Assembly: GCF_030814115.1 (NCBI RefSeq) | Contig: NZ_JAUSUP010000001.1 | Span: 744,001-808,000 of the forward strand | DNA length: 64,000 nucleotides | Source: Alkalibacillus filiformis | Lineage (GTDB): Bacteria > Bacillota > Bacilli > Bacillales > Alkalibacillaceae | Direction of reading: 5' to 3' | Made by a program: the position numbers and the translations under genes | Part shown: positions 60,885 through 64,000 of the stretch, one piece after another | How positions within the stretch are numbered: position 1 is the stretch's first letter | Layout of the letters: each line of letters starts with the position of its first letter | The notes under the pieces: model-generated | The model's input: only the letters and a program-made list of their open reading frames with translations | Databases searched by the model: none | What the model was told of the DNA's origin: nothing

Positions 60885-61991
60885 TTAAATAATGGCATCG
60901 CGTACTAATACTCGAACACCTTTAGGAACATAAGCTGTAACTGTTGACTGTCCATTCGGTACCGTAATCCAACCTAATCCTGAAAATACAATATCTTGCT
61001 TCTTTTCACTATTTATTTGAAAAGTTTTCGCTTCTAATTCAGGCCAAGTTTCGATTGTTTCTTCAGTTGGAGGTGACAACAATTCACCAAGGTGTTGATC
61101 ATAAAGTAAGTCAGCTTTATCAGTCTTTGTTCTATGAATGTTTAAGTCATTTGAAAAATAACAAATAAAACCTTTTTGTTCATCAACCTTATCGATGTCT
61201 AAACGAGCCAGACCACCGATGAATAACGTTTGTTCTGCCTCTAGTTGAAATACTTTTGGCTTCACTTCTTTCTTAGGTGTGACTGTTTTCAAATCTTTCT
61301 TCGATAAATAGTGAGCCATCTGATGATCGTTTATAATACCAGGTGTATCAATCATTGAAGATTGGTCATCAAGTGGTATATCAATAAAACCTAAAGTGGT
61401 TCCAGGAAAATATGATGTTGTAATAACTTGTTCTTGTTCAATAGAACGGTTAATAAGGTAATTAATAAATGTTGATTTCCCTACATTCGTACACCCTACT
61501 ACAAATATATCTTTCCCTTTTCTGATCTTCTCTAACTCAAAAGCTGTCTCTTCCATATTAATTCCTTTTACCGAACTAACTAAGTACACTTCTTTAACTT
61601 TTAAGCCAAATTCTTTCGCAACTCGCTTCATCCAATTCTTCACTTTATTATGGTTTATAGATTTTGGTAGTAAATCTACCTTATTCCCGACTAATACAAC
61701 TTCATTATCGCCAACTAACCGATTTAAACCCCTTACGAAACTGCCGTGAACATCAAATAAATCAACGATATTAACGACTAATCCATTTCGGTCTCCAATT
61801 TCATGTAACATCGCTAAAAAGTCATCATCGGTCAAGTCAACATCTTGTACTTCATTATAATTTTTTAACCGAAAGCAACGTTTACAAATGACGTCTTCGC
61901 GCTCTAATGCTGAAAGCGGGGCATAACCAAGCTCTTTCTCACTATGCGTTTGAATTTGAACACCACAACCGTGGCAATGTATTTGTTCCAT
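60885..61991 (-). CDS. yqeH: Circularly permuted ribosome-biogenesis GTPase YqeH
   Basis: 368 residues from the ATG at 61991, after GGAGG; the open frame extends 34 codons upstream into yqeG. Zinc finger CHGCGVQIQ...CKRCFR, then permuted G motifs: NKVDLLPK (G4) before GCTNVGKST (G1) and DTPG (G3). Needed for 30S assembly and rRNA maturation. Confidence 0.96.
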   Translation of the reverse strand: MEQIHCHGCGVQIQTHSEKELGYAPLSALEREDVICKRCFRLKNYNEVQDVDLTDDDFLAMLHEIGDRNGLVVNIVDLFDVHGSFVRGLNRLVGDNEVVLVGNKVDLLPKSINHNKVKNWMKRVAKEFGLKVKEVYLVSSVKGINMEETAFELEKIRKGKDIFVVGCTNVGKSTFINYLINRSIEQEQVITTSYFPGTTLGFIDIPLDDQSSMIDTPGIINDHQMAHYLSKKDLKTVTPKKEVKPKVFQLEAEQTLFIGGLARLDIDKVDEQKGFICYFSNDLNIHRTKTDKADLLYDQHLGELLSPPTEETIETWPELEAKTFQINSEKKQDIVFSGLGWITVPNGQSTVTAYVPKGVRVLVRDAII

Positions 61992-61992
61992 A

Positions 61993-62508
61993 TTAATCCT
62001 CCCAATGAAGCATACCTTTTTTTCTAAAGTAATTAAATATTCTTCGTTCCACCATTCTGTTAAAGCGAGTGAAAAAGCCGTCTGTTTGAACAACTGGTAT
62101 AACTAAAATGGTATTAAGTCCTGATCGGTTCCCACCTAATACATCGGTTAACAATTGATCTCCAACAACAGCGATTTCTCCATCTCTTAGCCCCATTTCT
62201 TTTTGGGCTTTTTGAAAAGCCTTACCTAAAGGCTTTTTAGCTTTTGAAATAAAAGTAATATCTAATGGCTTACTAAACTTGGCCACTCGATCTTCACTAT
62301 TATTCGACATGATTGTGACATGAATGCCCTCTTGCTCTAAAGTTTCAAACCATTCTTTAATTTCCGGAGTTGCCTCAGGCTGATCCCAAGCAACTAGTGT
62401 ATTGTCTAAATCAGTAATAACACCTTTAATACCTTTAGCCTTCAAATAGCTTGGTGTAATTTCTAAAACTGTTTCGACATGTTCATTAGGCAGAAATTTT
62501 TTTAACAA
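61993..62508 (-). CDS. yqeG: YqeG family HAD-type phosphatase
   Basis: 171 residues from a TTG at 62506-62508, four bases after AGAGGTGAA, giving LKKFLPNEHVETV, the usual beginning. HAD motif I DLDNTLV, motif II IMSNNSE, Lys in SKAKKPLG and motif IV VVGDQLLTDVLGGNRSG. Physiological substrate not established. First gene of a tightly packed operon; one base separates it from yqeH. Confidence 0.94.
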   Translation of the reverse strand: MLKKFLPNEHVETVLEITPSYLKAKGIKGVITDLDNTLVAWDQPEATPEIKEWFETLEQEGIHVTIMSNNSEDRVAKFSKPLDITFISKAKKPLGKAFQKAQKEMGLRDGEIAVVGDQLLTDVLGGNRSGLNTILVIPVVQTDGFFTRFNRMVERRIFNYFRKKGMLHWED

Positions 62509-62702
62509 CGAATTCACCTCTAATATTATACTCTCACTATTTAACATCATAAACAATCAGACGCCATCTTTCAAAAAAAATTCGACCAAACAGTAATACT
62601 TTTATGTTTACCTGTGTAAATTATTATAAATATGCGTCGAATTACCATACAATACCTATATTTTTTCATTTTCGTTCGACAAATACCTTCATTTTTCACA
62701 CC

Positions 62703-62798
62703 TGTGGATAACCTTACACACATTACCCACAGCGTAAAAACAAGTTTCGTGAGCTTTACACCCCTGAATATCAACAATTTATACACAAGTTACACACA
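62703..62798. promoter_or_regulatory. Cluster of DnaA boxes upstream of sda
   Basis: Two perfect matches to TTATNCACA: TTATCCACA on the minus strand (62703-62711) and TTATACACA on plus (62779-62787). Three single-mismatch copies: TTACACACA (62714-62722), TTACCCACA (62723-62731) and TTACACACA (62790-62798). In B. subtilis DnaA binds upstream of sda to activate it. Confidence 0.8.
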
Positions 62799-62809
62799 TA
62801 TATGTTAGT

Positions 62810-62838
62810 TTGTGACTAGGAAAAAAGAGTGGTATTAT
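62810..62838 (+). promoter_or_regulatory. Sigma-A promoter of sda
   Basis: TTGTGA (62810-62815), 17-base spacer, TATTAT (62833-62838), directly downstream of the last DnaA box. Start would be near 62845. Confidence 0.65.
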
Positions 62839-62894
62839 AAATACAGTTTTAAAGTGAGCGTGCGGGAGGTGCAAGCCATTACGGCTTACGTATT

Positions 62895-63035
62895 ATGGAA
62901 ACCTTATCTGATCAGTTATTAATTGATTCATATTACAAGGCGAAAAATCTTGGTTTAAATCATGACTTCATTCAACTTATAGAGAAAGAATTAAAAAAAC
63001 GAAAATTAATTGATCACCTAAAAGAGTCATCTTAG
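62895..63035 (+). CDS. sda: Sporulation checkpoint protein Sda
   Basis: 46 residues read by hand from the ATG at 62895 to TAG at 63033: [19 protein letters not shown] then [14 protein letters not shown], the two-helix hairpin of Sda, which inhibits KinA autophosphorylation when replication is perturbed. Position next to yqeG matches B. subtilis. The GGGAGGTG ribosome site lies 24 bases upstream, but AAGCC/GGCTT (62873-62887) forms a hairpin between, bringing it closer to the start. A terminator follows. Confidence 0.93.
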   Translation: METLSDQLLIDSYYKAKNLGLNHDFIQLIEKELKKRKLIDHLKESS

Positions 63036-63062
63036 TTGGAGTTTCTTCCTATATATAAGTCT

Positions 63063-63093
63063 GTGGCACTCACCGTGAGTGTCACTTTTTTTT
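63063..63093 (+). terminator. Rho-independent terminator of sda
   Basis: GTGGCACTCA and TGAGTGTCAC form the stem, followed by eight T. Confidence 0.9.
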
Positions 63094-63194
63094 ATTTAAT
63101 GTTCACAGAGTTTTTCTTTTCAAAGAACATGAAATATCGTTATAATGTTACTGTATTTATTGCGGCTTAGATTTTTCGAAAGGATGAAACAAGT

Positions 63195-64000
63195 ATGATC
63201 TATGCAGTTTTTGCCCCATTATTATTTGCGGTACTGATCCCTTTCTTAAGTCGATGGAAGGAAAAAGTACATACAGGTTGGCTTATACTGCCTGTACCAT
63301 TTCTGATCTTCTTGTACTTTTTACAGTTCGTTGGGCCCAACTTCGAACCACAAGTACAATCAGTACAATGGATTCCATCTCTTGATATTTCATTATCATT
63401 TCATCTAGATGGATTGAGTTTATTATTTGCATTATTAATTAGCGGTATTGGTACTTTAGTTGTTCTATATTCAATTTATTACTTAAATCACAAAGAACAA
63501 CTAGGTCATTTTTACACTTACCTTTATATTTTCATGACCGCTATGTTAGGTGTTGTACTATCAGACAACGTATTTGCTCTATACGCTTTCTGGGAGTTTA
63601 CATCGATTTCATCATTTTTACTAATTGGTTATTGGCATTACCGTGAACGATCACGTTATGGTGCATTAAAATCAATGTTAATCACAGTACTTGGTGGTTT
63701 CAGTTTACTTGCAGGTATTATCCTATTAACTATTGTTACAGGAACTACTAGTATTCGTGAAATGGTTGCACAAGCAGATGTCATTGTAGACAGCCATTAT
63801 TTTCCTTTTATTTTAGCGTTTTTATTACTTGGTGCATTTACCAAATCTGCACAATTTCCGTTTCACATTTGGTTACCAGATGCGATGGAAGCACCAACAC
63901 CAGTTAGTGCTTATTTACACTCAGCTACGATGGTTAAAGCGGGTATTTACCTAATGGCTCGTTTTTCACCAATCTTAGGAGGAGAACCAAATTTCTTCTT
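63195..64000 (+). CDS. mrpA: Na+/H+ antiporter subunit A, MrpA (3' part beyond window)
   Basis: 268 residues are visible of a protein usually near 800. ATG at 63195 after AAAGGATG. Helices with Glu134 in WEFTSISSF, Lys217 in FTKSAQFPFHIWLPD and Lys248 in YLHSATMVKAG, the proton-path residues shared with NuoL/MrpA. The seven-subunit Mrp complex expels Na+ at high pH or salt. NuoL or MnhA/D subunits are close relatives, but the N-terminal position and the sequence match MrpA best. A TATAAT lies at 63141-63146. Confidence 0.88.
   Translation, partial: MIYAVFAPLLFAVLIPFLSRWKEKVHTGWLILPVPFLIFLYFLQFVGPNFEPQVQSVQWIPSLDISLSFHLDGLSLLFALLISGIGTLVVLYSIYYLNHKEQLGHFYTYLYIFMTAMLGVVLSDNVFALYAFWEFTSISSFLLIGYWHYRERSRYGALKSMLITVLGGFSLLAGIILLTIVTGTTSIREMVAQADVIVDSHYFPFILAFLLLGAFTKSAQFPFHIWLPDAMEAPTPVSAYLHSATMVKAGIYLMARFSPILGGEPNFF

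Noticed and set aside
62571-62786. 71-residue minus-strand frame in front of yqeG
   Set aside because: It is the complement of the DnaA-box region; no ribosome site or family feature.

Overview
The window is a core-genome segment of a low-GC, endospore-forming Firmicute of the Bacillaceae. Gene order closely follows the Bacillus subtilis yqgE-sodA / ispG / sigA-dnaG / era-phoH / yqeY / dnaK-lepA-gpr / comE / yqeG-sda stretch. Sporulation genes (gpr, spoIIP, yqfC, yqfD, sda), the comE competence cluster, many acidic protein tails and a start of an Mrp Na+/H+ antiporter operon suggest a moderately halophilic or alkaliphilic relative (Halobacillus/Alkalibacillus type). The genus is inference; the family-level call rests on synteny and recognisable proteins.

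Layout. 1-3.4 kb: a YqgE-like MFS transporter (cut by the window edge), Mn superoxide dismutase, a Rossmann-fold reductase, and a five-tRNA operon (Asn-Met-His-Ile2-Ser, minus strand). 3.5-10.2 kb: a PhoU-fused Na/Pi transporter, a DUF1189 membrane protein, a short NfeD protein, ispG, an intergenic repeat, a YqfX-like protein, a lytic transglycosylase and a DUF2624 protein. 10.2-18.8 kb: nfo, cshB, ispH, then guaA (behind a guanine riboswitch) and guaB, followed by yqfO and trmK. 18.9-24.7 kb: cytochrome c550, an unrecognised membrane protein, sigA, dnaG, the PPDK regulator and ccpN. 24.8-35.3 kb: recO, yqzL, era, dgkA, ybeY, a domain-reduced pgpH, phoH, yqfD, yqfC, yqfB, floA, nfeD, yqeY and rpsU.

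35.4-48.3 kb: yqeW, deoC, mtaB, rsmE, prmA and the CIRCE-controlled hrcA-grpE-dnaK-dnaJ heat-shock operon, then hemW and lepA. 48.4-57.5 kb: yqxA, spoIIP, gpr, rpsT, holA, yqzM, comEC, comEB, comEA and comER. 57.5-63.1 kb: yqeM, rsfS, yqeK, nadD, yhbY, aroE, yqeH and yqeG (a tightly packed ribosome-assembly/NAD/shikimate operon), then a DnaA-box cluster and sda. The window ends inside mrpA. Most genes lie on the minus strand.

No phage, CRISPR, restriction or defence island, or insertion sequence was seen. The points that stand out against the conserved background are: the c-di-AMP phosphodiesterase PgpH lacking its extracellular sensor domain; five DnaA boxes in front of sda plus a hairpin between its Shine-Dalgarno and start; a guanine riboswitch on guaA; glyQS and cdd absent from their usual places; a hairpin masking the spoIIP start; and a possible ATT start on yqfD. 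Four genes too short for a 60-residue cutoff were recovered by reading: rpsU, yqzL, yqzM and sda.
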